From Pilimelia terevasa (lineage in GTDB: Bacteria > Actinomycetota > Actinomycetes > Mycobacteriales > Micromonosporaceae): a stretch of 64,000 bases of DNA. The notes below the pieces were generated by a model. It saw nothing but the letters and a program-made list of their open reading frames with translations. It was not told where the DNA came from and searched no databases. The DNA lies in assembly GCF_014647915.1 (NCBI RefSeq), contig NZ_BMQC01000002.1:372001-436000 (forward strand), read 5' to 3'. The number at the start of each line of letters is the position of its first letter. The stretch's first letter is position 1. Positions 43,761-52,304 of the stretch are shown piece by piece. A program made the position numbers and the translations under genes.

Positions 43761-43924
43761 CGGCGCCACGGTAGCCGGCGCCGGGCGGCGGCGGGAGCGG
43801 CGGGAGTGGCCCGCGACGCCGCGCCCGGCCCGGCCCAGCCGCACGCCCCGCCACCGCGGACACCCCACCCGGCCGCGGCCGCCGTCAGCGGGCACGGAGC
43901 GCCGCCCACACCTGTCGAATCCAT
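43757..43924 (-). CDS. Possible 55-residue leader ORF coupled to the TetR gene
   Basis: An ATG at 43924 has AGAGGT five bases upstream and lies about 34 bases after the start expected from the promoter at 43994-43965. Its frame runs 55 codons and ends in TGA that overlaps the TetR GTG as GTGA. The peptide is rich in Gly, Ala, Pro and Arg, with no recognisable domain. In such GC-rich DNA open frames arise by chance, so this is a weak call resting on its signals and coupling. Confidence 0.25.
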   Translation of the reverse strand: MDSTGVGGAPCPLTAAAAGWGVRGGGACGWAGPGAASRATPAAPAAARRRLPWRR

Positions 43925-43939
43925 CAGAAACCTCTTTTC

Positions 43940-43951
43940 TGAACGCGTTCA
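43940..43951. promoter_or_regulatory. TetR operator candidate 1
   Basis: TGAACGCGTTCA is a perfect dyad lying just downstream of the expected minus-strand transcript start. Confidence 0.55.
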
Positions 43952-43964
43952 ACTAAGCGTCCTG

Positions 43965-43994
43965 AGTGTACGCGGCAATTTTGAACAAGTTCAA
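43965..43994 (-). promoter_or_regulatory. Minus-strand promoter overlapping operator 2
   Basis: TTGAAC (43994-43989), an 18-base spacer and TACACT (43970-43965) form the best sigma-70-like promoter in the window. The -35 box is half of the dyad TTGAAC-AA-GTTCAA (43981-43994). Confidence 0.55.
43981..43994. promoter_or_regulatory. TetR operator candidate 2
   Basis: TTGAAC-AA-GTTCAA shares the TGAAC-nn-GTTCA core with the dyad at 43940. Their centres are 42 bp apart, four helical turns, which would put both on the same face of the DNA. Confidence 0.55.
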
Positions 43995-44065
43995 GTGCCC
44001 GGTCCGGCCGCCGGCGCCCGGGCGGCCGGTGCGGCGGGGCCGGCGCGGCGTGATTACATTGGCCC

Positions 44066-44926
44066 GTGCCGAATGCCGCAGCCGAGCCCCTCGTCACCGC
44101 GCCCGCCCCGGCGGAGCCGCCCGACCCGCCCGCACCGTGCGCGGCCGACGAGGCGGCCGTCGCGCTCTGCGGGGTCCGCGTCACCCGCGGCGACGCCGTG
44201 CTGCTGGAGGCGGTCGACTGGCAGGTCGACCCGGCCGAGCGCTGGGTCGTGCTCGGCCCCAACGGCGCGGGCAAGACCACGCTGCTCCAGCTCGCCGCCG
44301 GCCGGATGCACCCCAGCGGCGGCACGGTGACCCTGCTGGGTGAGCGCCTCGGCGCCACCGACGTCGGCGCGCTGCGGGCCCGGATCGGCCTGACCAGCGC
44401 CGCGGACCGGCTGCCCGACCGCGAGCGCGTGCACGACGTGGTCCTGACGGCCGCGTGGTCGGTGGTGGGCCGGTTCCGGGAGCGGTACGAGGCGCTCGAC
44501 GACGCGCGCGCCGCGGCGCTGCTGGCGCAGCTCGGGGTCGGCGGGCTGGCCGACCGGTCCTACGGCACGCTGTCCGAGGGCGAGCGCAAGCGGGTGCAGA
44601 TCGCCCGGGCGCTGATGACCGACCCGGAGCTGCTGCTGCTCGACGAGCCGGCCGCCGGGCTCGACCTGGCCGGCCGCGAGCGGCTGGTGGAGCGGCTGGC
44701 GGCGCTCGCCGCGGACCCGGCCGCCCCCACGATGGTGCTGGTCACCCACCACGTCGAGGAGATTCCGCCCGGCTTCACCCACGCGCTCGTCCTGCGCGGC
44801 GGCGCGGTGGTCGCCCGCGGGCCGCTAGCTGAGACGGTGACGGCCGAGACGCTGTCGGCGGCGTTCGCCCTGCCGCTGGAGGTGCGGCGGGTGGGCGAGC
44901 GGTTCACCGCCGCGGCGGCGGGCTAG
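44066..44926 (+). CDS. ABC transporter ATP-binding protein
   Basis: The 286-residue protein has a Pro/Ala-rich start, then an ATPase domain with Walker A VLGPNGAGKTTLL, signature LSEGERKRVQIARAL, Walker B LLLLDEPAAGLD and the switch His in VLVTHHVEEIPPGF. The pattern resembles ModF/iron-siderophore-like stand-alone ATPases; no permease gene is adjacent. GTG 44066 lies 5 bases after TACATT, so its mRNA may be leaderless. The stop overlaps that of the convergent DUF6232 gene. It may be controlled by the neighbouring TetR protein. Substrate unknown. Confidence 0.88.
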   Translation: MPNAAAEPLVTAPAPAEPPDPPAPCAADEAAVALCGVRVTRGDAVLLEAVDWQVDPAERWVVLGPNGAGKTTLLQLAAGRMHPSGGTVTLLGERLGATDVGALRARIGLTSAADRLPDRERVHDVVLTAAWSVVGRFRERYEALDDARAAALLAQLGVGGLADRSYGTLSEGERKRVQIARALMTDPELLLLDEPAAGLDLAGRERLVERLAALAADPAAPTMVLVTHHVEEIPPGFTHALVLRGGAVVARGPLAETVTAETLSAAFALPLEVRRVGERFTAAAAG

Positions 44927-45366
44927 CGCTCGGCGGCGCGCTCGATCGCCCGGTACACCTGGCCGAACTTCTGCCGGTCCCGGGTGCGCAGCAGCAGGAC
45001 CTCGGTACCCCGCCAGCGCCCCCAGATCTCCCACTCGCGGGCGCCGCGGGCGTACGCGCGGTCGAGGTGCTCCAGCACGAGGTCGGCCAGCGGCGCGGTG
45101 ACCAGTCCGACGACCAGCGCGGCGCCGACGACGACCGCCATCGCCATGCCGGACAGCCGCAGCGCGAGCGCCACCGCGACGGCGGCCAGGCCCAGCGCCG
45201 CCGGTACGCCGATCACCAGGCCGAGCGTGGCCCGCCCCGCGACGCGCCGCCAGGACCGGCCGCCGCGCCGGTGCCACACCTCGGTCAGCTCGGCGAGCGG
45301 GATGTGCCGGCCGTCGGTCTCGATGCCGGCGGCGGTCACCGTCACCCGCGAGTCGCGGTAGTGCAT
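44923..45366 (-). CDS. DUF6232-like membrane protein
   Basis: The 147-residue protein starts HYRDSRVTVTAAGIETDGRHIPLAELTEVWHRRGGRSW, continues with two adjacent membrane helices (about 45-90) and ends in a soluble tail with EWEIWGRWRGTEVLLLRTRDRQKFGQVYRAIERA. This PH-like, helix pair, tail layout is that of DUF6232 proteins of actinobacteria; the function is unknown. ATG 45366 is preferred. It overlaps the convergent ABC ATPase gene by 4 bases. Confidence 0.72.
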   Translation of the reverse strand: MHYRDSRVTVTAAGIETDGRHIPLAELTEVWHRRGGRSWRRVAGRATLGLVIGVPAALGLAAVAVALALRLSGMAMAVVVGAALVVGLVTAPLADLVLEHLDRAYARGAREWEIWGRWRGTEVLLLRTRDRQKFGQVYRAIERAAER

Positions 45367-45471
45367 CCGGTCCACCGGCACCACCGTACGCGCCCGCCGG
45401 GTCCGCGCCGTAGGGTGAAACGGTCGCAACCCGGAGGACGGCCGCACACCGCGGAGGACAGGAGTGGGCGC

Positions 45472-46263
45472 ATGAGCGAGGGCAGCTTCAAGGGCGAGTT
45501 CGTACGGCTGGAGGTCGCCGACGGCCTGGCCACCATGCACCTGGACCGGCCGCCGATGAACGCCCTGAACGCCGCGCTCCAGGAGGAGCTGCGCGCCGCG
45601 GCCGGGATCGCCGACGCGGCACCCGAGATCAGGGCGGTCGTGGTGTACGGGGGCGGGAAGGTGTTCGCCGCGGGTGCGGACATCAAGGAGATGGCCGGCA
45701 TGTCGTACGTCGACATGGCCGCCCGCGCCCCGGGCCTCAGCAGCGCCTTCGACGCCGTCGCGCGGATCGGCAAGCCGGTCGTGGCCGCCGTCACCGGGTA
45801 CGCCCTCGGCGGCGGCTGCGAGCTGGCGCTGGCCTGCGACTGGCGGGTCGTGGCCGACGACGCCCGGCTCGGGCAGCCCGAGATCAAGCTGGGCCTCATC
45901 CCCGGCGCCGGCGGCACCCAGCGCCTCGCCCGGCTCGTCGGCCCGGCGCGCGCCAAGGACCTCATCCTCAGCGGCCGGATGGTGGACGCCGCGGAGGCGC
46001 TGGCGATCGGCCTGGCCGACCGCGTCGTCCCCGCGGCCGACGTCTACGACGCCGCGTGCGCGCTGGTGCGGCCGTACCTGACCGGCCCGGCCCAGGCGCT
46101 GCGGGCGGCGAAGCTGGCGGTCGACGGCGGCCTGAGCATGGACCTGGCGGCCGGGCTGGCGTGGGAGACCCAGCTCTTCGCCGGCCTGTTCGCCACGGCG
46201 GACCGGACCGAGGGCATGGCGGCGTTCGTGGAGAAGCGCAAGCCGGACTTCACCGGCCGCTGA
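45472..46263 (+). CDS. Enoyl-CoA hydratase/isomerase family protein
   Basis: The crotonase-fold protein has 263 residues, the normal hydratase length, from ATG 45472 after GGAGGACAGGAG. The CoA-binding loop is KVFAAGADIKEMAGM, the oxyanion hole is ALGGGCELAL with the first catalytic Glu, and PEIKLGLIPGAGGTQRLARLVG carries the second Glu. Both acids being present favours a true hydratase of beta-oxidation over an isomerase. It stands alone, 117 bases before an exporter operon. It complements the dehydrogenases at 6877 and 16240 and the thiolase at 28320. Confidence 0.93.
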   Translation: MSEGSFKGEFVRLEVADGLATMHLDRPPMNALNAALQEELRAAAGIADAAPEIRAVVVYGGGKVFAAGADIKEMAGMSYVDMAARAPGLSSAFDAVARIGKPVVAAVTGYALGGGCELALACDWRVVADDARLGQPEIKLGLIPGAGGTQRLARLVGPARAKDLILSGRMVDAAEALAIGLADRVVPAADVYDAACALVRPYLTGPAQALRAAKLAVDGGLSMDLAAGLAWETQLFAGLFATADRTEGMAAFVEKRKPDFTGR

Positions 46264-46325
46264 CCGGGCCGCCGCCGCTGCCCGGACGGGAGCGGCGGCG
46301 GAAAACCGATCGAGTTTGTCGGACC

Positions 46326-46367
46326 CCTCGGGCAGTCTGGGGCTGTCGACCACCCCGCTGTCCGAGG
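46326..46367. promoter_or_regulatory. Inverted repeat before the DrrAB-type genes
   Basis: Bases 46326-46335 and 46358-46367 form a 10-bp inverted repeat with one mismatch and a 22-base spacer, ending 13 bases before the ATG at 46381. It could be an operator or a leader hairpin affecting translation. Confidence 0.35.
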
Positions 46368-46380
46368 GAATCCCACTGCC

Positions 46381-47361
46381 ATGACCCACGCCACCAGTAC
46401 CGGCCCCGCCATCGTCGCGGAGGGCCTGGTCAAACGGTTCGGCGACACCACCGCGCTCGACGGCGTCGACCTGGAGGTCGCCAGCGGCACCGTCCTGGGC
46501 GTGCTCGGCCCCAACGGGGCGGGCAAGACGACGGCGGTCCGCATCCTGGCCACGCTGCTGCGGCCCGACGCCGGGCGCGCCGTCGTAGCCGGCCACGACC
46601 TGGCCGCCGCGCCGCACCGGGTCCGCGAGGCCATCGGCCTGACCGGCCAGTACGCGGCCGTCGACGAGACCCTGACCGGCGCGGAGAACATGCTGCTGAT
46701 CGGCCGCCTGCTGGGCCTGTCCCGCACCGCCGCCCGGGCCCGCGGCGCGGACCTGCTCGGGCGCTTCGGCCTGGCCGACGCCGCCCAGCGCGCGGCCAAG
46801 ACCTACTCGGGCGGTATGCGCCGGCGGCTCGACCTGGCGGCCAGCCTCGTCGGCTCGCCCCGCGTCCTCTACCTGGACGAGCCCACCACGGGCCTGGACC
46901 CGCGCAGCCGCAACGACCTCTGGGACATCGTCCGCGGCCTGGTCGCCGACGGTGTCACGGTCCTGCTGACCACCCAGTACCTCGACGAGGCAGACCGGCT
47001 CGCCGACGACATCGTGGTCATCGACCACGGCCGGGTCATCGCCACCGGCACGCCCGCCGAGCTGAAGGCGCGCACCGGCGCGCAGACCCTGTCGGTCCGC
47101 CCGGCCGACGCCGCCCACCTGCCGACCGTGGCCGCGGCGCTGGCCGCGCTGGACCACGCCGCGCCCGAGACCTCCGGCGACCAGGTGTCGGTCCGGGTGG
47201 CGGACGCCGACGTGCTCCCGCACCTGGTCCGGCGGCTGGACGCCGACGGCGTGGCGGTCGCCGAGCTGTCCCTGCGCAACCCCAGCCTCGACGAGGTCTT
47301 CCTGTCCCTGACCGGGCGCCCGGCGGAGTCCGGCGCCGCACAGAACGAGGTACCGGCATGA
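46381..47361 (+). CDS. DrrA-like ABC exporter ATPase
   Basis: This is the ATPase of a daunorubicin-resistance-type exporter. The 326-residue product has Walker A VLGPNGAGKTTAV, IGLTGQYAAVDETLTG, the signature YSGGMRRRLDLAASL, Walker B VLYLDEPTTGLD, LLTTQYLDEADRLADDIVVIDHG and the C-terminal LRNPSLDEVFLSLTG, the DrrA-specific tail. Its last codons overlap the permease ATG (ATGA at 47358). An inverted repeat precedes it. No regulator or biosynthetic cluster is adjacent, so the exported compound is unknown. Confidence 0.93.
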   Translation: MTHATSTGPAIVAEGLVKRFGDTTALDGVDLEVASGTVLGVLGPNGAGKTTAVRILATLLRPDAGRAVVAGHDLAAAPHRVREAIGLTGQYAAVDETLTGAENMLLIGRLLGLSRTAARARGADLLGRFGLADAAQRAAKTYSGGMRRRLDLAASLVGSPRVLYLDEPTTGLDPRSRNDLWDIVRGLVADGVTVLLTTQYLDEADRLADDIVVIDHGRVIATGTPAELKARTGAQTLSVRPADAAHLPTVAAALAALDHAAPETSGDQVSVRVADADVLPHLVRRLDADGVAVAELSLRNPSLDEVFLSLTGRPAESGAAQNEVPA

Positions 47362-48146
47362 CCGCCGCCACCGTCGCCCGGGTGTCACCGGCCGCGGCGC
47401 TCCAGCAGACCCTGACGCTGTCCTGGCGCAGCCTGGTGCAGATCCGGCACAACCCGATGGAGCTGCTCGACCTGAGCATCACGCCCATCATGTTCGTCCT
47501 GCTGTTCACGTACGTGTTCGGCGGCGCGATCGCCGACTCGCCGCAGCAGTACCTCCAGTTCATGCTGCCGGGCATCATCGTGCAGAACACGATATTCGCC
47601 ACGATGTACACCGGCATGGGCCTCAATAGCGACCTGACCAAGGGCGTCTTCGACCGGCTGCGTTCGCTGCCGATCGCCCGGTCGGCGCCGCTGGCGGGCC
47701 GGATCCTGGCCGACACCGTCAAGCAGGCGTGGGCCATCGCGCTGCTGCTGGCCATCGGCTTCGCGCTGGGCTTCCGGGCCCCGGGCGGGGTACTCGGCAT
47801 CCTGGCGGCCACCGGCCTGATGCTGCTGTTCGCCCTCGCCGCGGCGTGGATCGCCGTCCTCGTCGGCGTCCTGGCCAGCGACCCCGAGAAGGTCCAGGTC
47901 TACGGGTTCACGGTGATGTTCCCGCTGACGTTCACCTCGAACATCTTCGTCCAGACCGAGTCGATGCCCGGCTGGCTCCAGGCGTGGGTGAAGGTCAACC
48001 CGGTCACCCTGCTCGCCGACGCGATGCGCGGGCTGATGGTCGGCGGGCCGGTGGCCCGCCCGGTCGTGTTGTCGCTGGTCTGGGGGGCGGTGATCGCGCT
48101 CGTCTTCGCCCCGCTGGCGGTGCGCGCCGTCCGGCGGCGGGTCTGA
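47358..48146 (+). CDS. DrrB-like ABC exporter permease
   Basis: The membrane partner of the preceding ATPase has 262 residues and about six helices. DrrB-type features are IRHNPMELLDLSITPIMFVLLF, VFGGAIADSPQQYLQFMLPGI, GVFDRLRSLPIARSAPLAGRIL and PLTFTSNIFVQTESMPGWLQ. The 4-base overlap with the ATPase gene indicates coupled translation. A hairpin at 48166-48180 follows. Confidence 0.93.
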   Translation: MTAATVARVSPAAALQQTLTLSWRSLVQIRHNPMELLDLSITPIMFVLLFTYVFGGAIADSPQQYLQFMLPGIIVQNTIFATMYTGMGLNSDLTKGVFDRLRSLPIARSAPLAGRILADTVKQAWAIALLLAIGFALGFRAPGGVLGILAATGLMLLFALAAAWIAVLVGVLASDPEKVQVYGFTVMFPLTFTSNIFVQTESMPGWLQAWVKVNPVTLLADAMRGLMVGGPVARPVVLSLVWGAVIALVFAPLAVRAVRRRV

Positions 48147-48165
48147 CAGCGGCGCCGGACGGCGC

Positions 48166-48180
48166 GCCCGCCGCGCGGGC
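48166..48180. terminator. Short GC hairpin between convergent genes
   Basis: Bases 48166-48171 pair with 48175-48180 around a 3-base loop, between the DrrB-like stop and the end of the convergent small membrane gene. Confidence 0.45.
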
Positions 48181-48183
48181 TCC

Positions 48184-48474
48184 CTAGGGCCGGCGCGGCG
48201 GGTCGTCGTCCGGGCGCTCGCGCAGGGAGCGCAGGAAGTCGGGGTCGTCGTCGGGCGCCAGTGGCCGGCGGGGCGCCGGGGGCCGCGGCGCCCGGTCGCG
48301 GCCGGCGGCGAACCAGGCCACGCCGCCGACGATGGGGAACAGCAGGATCACGATGACCCAGCCGATCCGGGGCAGCACCCGGACCCGCCCCTCGTCGGTG
48401 GACAGGCAACTGATCAGGGCGGCGATGGCCAGCCCGATCTCGACGACGGTGAGCAGCAGGAGTAGCCGGGCCAT
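48184..48474 (-). CDS. PLD nuclease N-terminal-domain (PLDc_N) small membrane protein
   Basis: The 96-residue protein has two membrane helices (about 2-22 and 38-56), with VLPRIGWVIVILLFPIVGGVAWFAAGR, the PLDc_N signature, and a charged Pro/Arg/Asp tail. Such proteins often stand alone and have no known enzyme activity. ATG 48474 is preferred; ATG 48483 and 48486 are in frame. Confidence 0.8.
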   Translation of the reverse strand: MARLLLLLTVVEIGLAIAALISCLSTDEGRVRVLPRIGWVIVILLFPIVGGVAWFAAGRDRAPRPPAPRRPLAPDDDPDFLRSLRERPDDDPPRRP

Positions 48475-48629
48475 ACCCGCCATCATGCGTGATCGCCGCC
48501 CGTGTGACCACACCGTGGTCCGCCACCCGGGGCTTCGGCGGGTCGGTCGCGGTACCCGGCCGCGGCAGGCATCCTGTGAGATGCCCCCCGACCGCCCTCC
48601 TGACCGGTCGCGGTGCCGCGGTGTGCGGC

Positions 48630-48659
48630 TAGGATGGGGTCCGCACATGAACGATCGTT
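48630..48659 (+). promoter_or_regulatory. etfBA promoter -10 box with overlapping dyad
   Basis: TAGGAT at 48630-48635 is a good -10 box. It is followed by AACGATCGTT at 48650-48659, a perfect 10-bp dyad (14 bp with one mismatch) placed just past the expected transcript start. A repressor bound there would block etfBA transcription. Confidence 0.45.
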
Positions 48660-48688
48660 AACCTCAAGCTGGGGGGTCATCGGGCGCG

Positions 48689-49468
48689 ATGAACATCGTC
48701 GTACTTGTCAAGCAGGTGCCTGACTCCGGGGCGGAGCGCACCCTGCGCGCCGACGACAACACCGTCGACCGGGCCGCCGCCGACAACGTGATCAATGAGA
48801 TGGACGAGTACGCCATCGAGGAGGCCCTGCAACTGCAGGAAGCCGGCGGCGGCGAGGTCACCATCCTCACCATGGGCCCCGAGCGGGCCGCCGAGTCGAT
48901 CCGCAAGGCGCTGTCGATGGGGCCCGACGGCGCCGTCCACGTCACCGACGAGGCGCTGGCGGGCTCGTGCGCGCTGGCCACCTCGCGGGTGCTGGCCGCC
49001 GCGCTGCGCGAGCTGAACCCGGACCTCGTCCTCTGCGGCGCGGAGTCCACCGACGGCCGCGTCCAGGTCATGCCGCACATGCTGGCCGAGCGCCTGGGCA
49101 TGGCCGCGCTGACCGGCGCGCGCAAGCTGACCGTCGACGGGGACACCCTGACCGTCGAGCGGCAGACCGACGAGGGGTACGAGGTCGTCACGGCCGCCAC
49201 CCCGGCGGTCGTCTCCGTCTGGGACACGATCAACGAGCCGCGGTACCCGTCGTTCAAGGGCATCATGGCCGCGAAGAAGAAGCCCGTCCGCACGGTCAGC
49301 CTCGCCGACCTGGGGATCCCGGCCGAGGAGGTCGGCGCCGCGGGGGCCACCAGTGCGGTGCTGGAGCACCGCAGGCGCCCCGCCCGCAGCGCCGGCGTGA
49401 CGGTCGCCGACTCCGGCGACGGCGGGGTCCGACTGGTGGAGTACCTGGCCACCGAGAAGTTCGTCTGA
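48689..49468 (+). CDS. etfB: Electron transfer flavoprotein subunit beta
   Basis: ETF carries electrons from acyl-CoA dehydrogenases to the respiratory chain. The 259-residue beta subunit binds AMP and shows MNIVVLVKQVPDSGAERTLR, NEMDEYAIEEALQLQE, VTILTMGPERAAESIRKALSMG, LCGAESTDGRVQVMPHMLAE and the tail PRYPSFKGIMAAKKKPV, all diagnostic. etfA follows after 21 bases. Upstream lies a promoter with a dyad. It links to the beta-oxidation genes in the window, although no acyl-CoA dehydrogenase is present here. Confidence 0.96.
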   Translation: MNIVVLVKQVPDSGAERTLRADDNTVDRAAADNVINEMDEYAIEEALQLQEAGGGEVTILTMGPERAAESIRKALSMGPDGAVHVTDEALAGSCALATSRVLAAALRELNPDLVLCGAESTDGRVQVMPHMLAERLGMAALTGARKLTVDGDTLTVERQTDEGYEVVTAATPAVVSVWDTINEPRYPSFKGIMAAKKKPVRTVSLADLGIPAEEVGAAGATSAVLEHRRRPARSAGVTVADSGDGGVRLVEYLATEKFV

Positions 49469-49489
49469 GCAGGGCAGGGGAGAAGGATC

Positions 49490-50446
49490 ATGGCTGAGGT
49501 ACTCGTCGTCGTCGAGGCCAACGCGGCCGGCGTCAAGAAGGTCACCCTCGAACTGCTCACCCACGCCCGCGAGCTGGGCACCCCCGCGGCCGTCGTCATG
49601 GGCGCGCCCGGCGCGGCCGCGGCGCTGACCGACAAGCTCGCCGAGTACGGGGCGGCGAAAATCTACGCGGCCGAGCACGAGGACATCGACAACCACCTCG
49701 TCGCGCCGAAGGTCAGCGTCCTCGCGCACCTGGTCGCCCGGGTCCAGCCGGCGGCCGTCCTCGTGGGGGCCACCCAGGAGGGCAAGGAGATCGCCGGCCG
49801 CCTGGCGGTCCGGCTGGACAACGGCCTGCTCACCGACGCCGTCGCCGTCGCCGCCGACGGCGCGGCCACGCAGGTCGCGTTCGCCGGGGCCACCATCGTC
49901 ACGGCCCGGGTGACCCGCGGCCTGCCGCTGGTCGCGCTGCGGCCGAACTCGATCAGCCCCACGCCGGCCCCGGCCGACGCCGAGGTGACGCCGGTGGCCG
50001 TGGAGCTGACCGACGCCGACCGGCTGGCCCGGGTGTCCGAGCGGGTGGTCGAGCAGAAGGGCTCGCGGCCGGAGCTGACCGAGGCGTCCGTCGTCGTCTC
50101 CGGGGGCCGCGGCGTCGGCAACGCGGAGAACTTCACGATGGTGGAGGAGCTGGCCGACCTGCTCGGCGGCGCGGTGGGCGCCTCGCGCGCGGCGGTGGAC
50201 TCCGGGTTCTACCCGCACCAGTTCCAGGTCGGGCAGACCGGCAAGACGGTCTCGCCGCAGCTCTACGTCGCACTCGGCATCTCCGGGGCCATCCAGCACC
50301 GCGCCGGTATGCAGACCTCGAAGACGATCGTGGCGGTGAACAAGGACGGCGAGGCGCCGATCTTCGAGCTGGCCGACTTCGGCGTCGTCGGCGACATCTT
50401 CAAGGTTGTACCGCAGGCCGCCGAGGAGATCCGCAAGCGCAAGTGA
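49490..50446 (+). CDS. etfA: Electron transfer flavoprotein subunit alpha
   Basis: The 318-residue subunit binds the catalytic FAD. The N-terminal part pairs with etfB; the C-terminal FAD domain reads [63 protein letters not shown] and [31 protein letters not shown]. All flavin contacts known in the family are present. ATG 49490 has GGGGAGAAGG just upstream. A small hairpin at 50469-50485 follows. Confidence 0.96.
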   Translation: MAEVLVVVEANAAGVKKVTLELLTHARELGTPAAVVMGAPGAAAALTDKLAEYGAAKIYAAEHEDIDNHLVAPKVSVLAHLVARVQPAAVLVGATQEGKEIAGRLAVRLDNGLLTDAVAVAADGAATQVAFAGATIVTARVTRGLPLVALRPNSISPTPAPADAEVTPVAVELTDADRLARVSERVVEQKGSRPELTEASVVVSGGRGVGNAENFTMVEELADLLGGAVGASRAAVDSGFYPHQFQVGQTGKTVSPQLYVALGISGAIQHRAGMQTSKTIVAVNKDGEAPIFELADFGVVGDIFKVVPQAAEEIRKRK

Positions 50447-50759
50447 CCGGTTCGGCGCGCGCCGCCACCGGGCGCACGGCGCCCGCGGCGACCGGGCGGA
50501 AACGGCGGGCGGAAACGGGGCGGGGCGGGCCGAGGCCGGGCGCCGGAACGGGCGGCGAGCGCGCGGCTGTCGCCGCTCCCCCGACAACAGCCGCGCGTAC
50601 CGGAGAGCCTACGTGCTCACGCCGCGCCGGTGGGGGCAGCCTGTCCAACGTGGACGCTCCGCCTCCGCCGGCCCGGTACCGCGCCCCGGTGCCGTCGCCC
50701 GGGGCCCGTACCCGGTCGGCCCCGGTCCGCCGAGGCGCCGACGTTAAGCTGGCCCGGAC
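50447..50759. other. Intergenic region between etfA and cysteine desulfurase
   Basis: This 313-base gap has a hairpin at 50469-50485 (7-bp stem, ACG loop) that may end the etf transcript, and TAAGCT at 50745-50750, a -10-like box 9 bases before the next start codon. No gene is seen in the rest. Confidence 0.45.
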
Positions 50760-51935
50760 ATGGCATACCTGGACCACGCCGCGACGACGCCCATGCGGCC
50801 CGAGGCGCTCGCGGCCTACGCGGAGGCGGCCGGCGGCGTGGGCAACGCCTCCTCGCTGCACGCCGCCGGCCGCCGCGCCCGCCGCCGCGTCGAGGAGGCG
50901 CGCGAGCGGGTCGCCGCGGCACTCGGCGCCCGCCCGTCCGAGGTCGTCTTCACCGCCGGCGGCACCGAGAGCGACAACCTGGCGGTCAAGGGCATCTTCT
51001 GGGCGCGCCGCGACGCGCGGCCGGCCCGGCGCGGGGTTATCGCCAGCGCGGTCGAGCACCACGCCGTCCTCGACGCCGTGCAGTGGCTGGCCGACGCCGG
51101 GGACGCCGCGGTCACCTGGCTGCCCACCGACGGCGACGGGGTGGTCGCCCCGGCCAGCCTGGCGCGGGCGCTGGCGGCCGAGGGTCCCGAGCCGGCGCTG
51201 GTGACGGTGATGTGGGCGAACAACGAGATCGGCACGGTCCAGCCGATCGCCGAGCTGGCCCGGCTGGCCGCGGCGCGGGGCGTGCCGATGCACACCGACG
51301 CCGTGCAGGCGGTGGGTCAGGTCCCGGTCGACTTCGCCGCCAGCGGGGTCGCCGCACTGACGGTCAGCGGGCACAAGCTCGGCGGCCCGGTCGGGGTGGG
51401 CGCGCTGCTGCTGGGGCGCGACGTCGCCTGTACGCCGCTGCTGCACGGCGGCGGCCAGGAGCGCGACGTGCGCTCGGGCACCCCGGACGTCGCCGGGATC
51501 GCGGCGTTCGCGGCCGCGCTGGACGCGGCGGTGGCCGAGCGGGAGCGGGCGGCGCCCGCCCGGGCCGCCCTGCGCGACGCCCTCGTCGCCGGTGTGCGGG
51601 CGGCGGTGCCGGACGCGGTCCTGAACGGACACCCGCGCGCGCGGCTGCCCGGCAACGCGCACTTCAGCTTCCCCGGCTGCGAGGGCGACGCGCTGCTGCT
51701 GCTCCTGGACGCCCAGGGTGTGGCCTGCTCGACCGGTTCGGCCTGCTCGGCGGGCGTGGCGCAACCGTCCCACGTCCTGCTCGCCCTGGGCGCGGACGCC
51801 GACCGGGCCCGCGGCTCGCTGCGCTTCACTCTCGGCCACACCTCGACCAGGGCCGATGTCGAGGCCCTGCTCGGGGCGCTGCCGGCGGCGGTCGCCCGCG
51901 CCCGCGCGGCCGGCGCCCTGCGCGCCCGCCGCTGA
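50760..51935 (+). CDS. Cysteine desulfurase (IscS/NifS type)
   Basis: The PLP enzyme takes sulfur from cysteine for tRNA thiolation or Fe-S clusters. The 391-residue product has YLDHAATTP at the start, [23 protein letters not shown], the PLP Lys206 in SGHKLGGP and the persulfide Cys329 in STGSACSAG. mnmA follows 1.2 kb downstream on the same strand, and this pairing, known as iscS-trmU in mycobacteria, suggests it feeds sulfur to MnmA. Two small minus-strand genes and a VOC gene interrupt the pair here. ATG 50760 may be leaderless. Confidence 0.95.
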   Translation: MAYLDHAATTPMRPEALAAYAEAAGGVGNASSLHAAGRRARRRVEEARERVAAALGARPSEVVFTAGGTESDNLAVKGIFWARRDARPARRGVIASAVEHHAVLDAVQWLADAGDAAVTWLPTDGDGVVAPASLARALAAEGPEPALVTVMWANNEIGTVQPIAELARLAAARGVPMHTDAVQAVGQVPVDFAASGVAALTVSGHKLGGPVGVGALLLGRDVACTPLLHGGGQERDVRSGTPDVAGIAAFAAALDAAVAERERAAPARAALRDALVAGVRAAVPDAVLNGHPRARLPGNAHFSFPGCEGDALLLLLDAQGVACSTGSACSAGVAQPSHVLLALGADADRARGSLRFTLGHTSTRADVEALLGALPAAVARARAAGALRARR

Positions 51936-52016
51936 CCCCGCCGCGCCACCGGCGCCCTGCGCGCCCCCGCGCCACCGGCGAGCCGGTCGCCGCGCGGATC
52001 CGGTCGTCGCGCGGGG

Positions 52017-52304
52017 TCAGTCGACGCTGCGCAGCAGGGTCTCCACGGCCTCCACGCGGGAGCGGATGAACGCCAGCTCGTCGCGCATGTCGCGCTCGGC
52101 GGTGGCCGCCCGGGTCAGGTGCGCGTCGTACTGCTCGGCCAGCCTGCGGTACGCGTCGTCGCGCGCCAGCGCGGCACTGGCCTGCTTCGTCTGGGTGAAC
52201 GCCCGGATGCTGACCACCAGCACGATCGTCAGCAGGACGAGGAAGCCCAGCCCGAAGCCGATGCCCATCACGACCTCGGGCCACGCGGGGACGTTGTCCT
52301 TCAT
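52017..52304 (-). CDS. Small single-helix membrane protein with coiled-coil tail
   Basis: The 95-residue protein has one membrane helix (about 12-33, GIGFGLGFLVLLTIVLVVSI) and a C-terminal amphipathic helix with repeated Ala/Arg/Glu (YRRLAEQYDAHLTRAATAERDMRDELAFIRSRVEAVETLL), likely a coiled coil. Its ATG overlaps the stop of the HTH gene by 4 bases, so the two are translated together. I do not recognise a named family; it may sense or relay a membrane signal to the regulator. Confidence 0.78.
   Translation of the reverse strand: MKDNVPAWPEVVMGIGFGLGFLVLLTIVLVVSIRAFTQTKQASAALARDDAYRRLAEQYDAHLTRAATAERDMRDELAFIRSRVEAVETLLRSVD

Larger units (their letters stand above)
43761..44065. other. Divergent control region between TetR and ABC ATPase genes
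   Basis: This 305-base region holds two TetR-type dyads, a minus-strand promoter overlapping them, and on the plus strand TACATT at 44055-44060, a -10-like box 5 bases before the ABC ATPase start. The part between 43761 and 43920 is extremely GC-rich; the only candidate there is the weak leader ORF. Confidence 0.55.
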
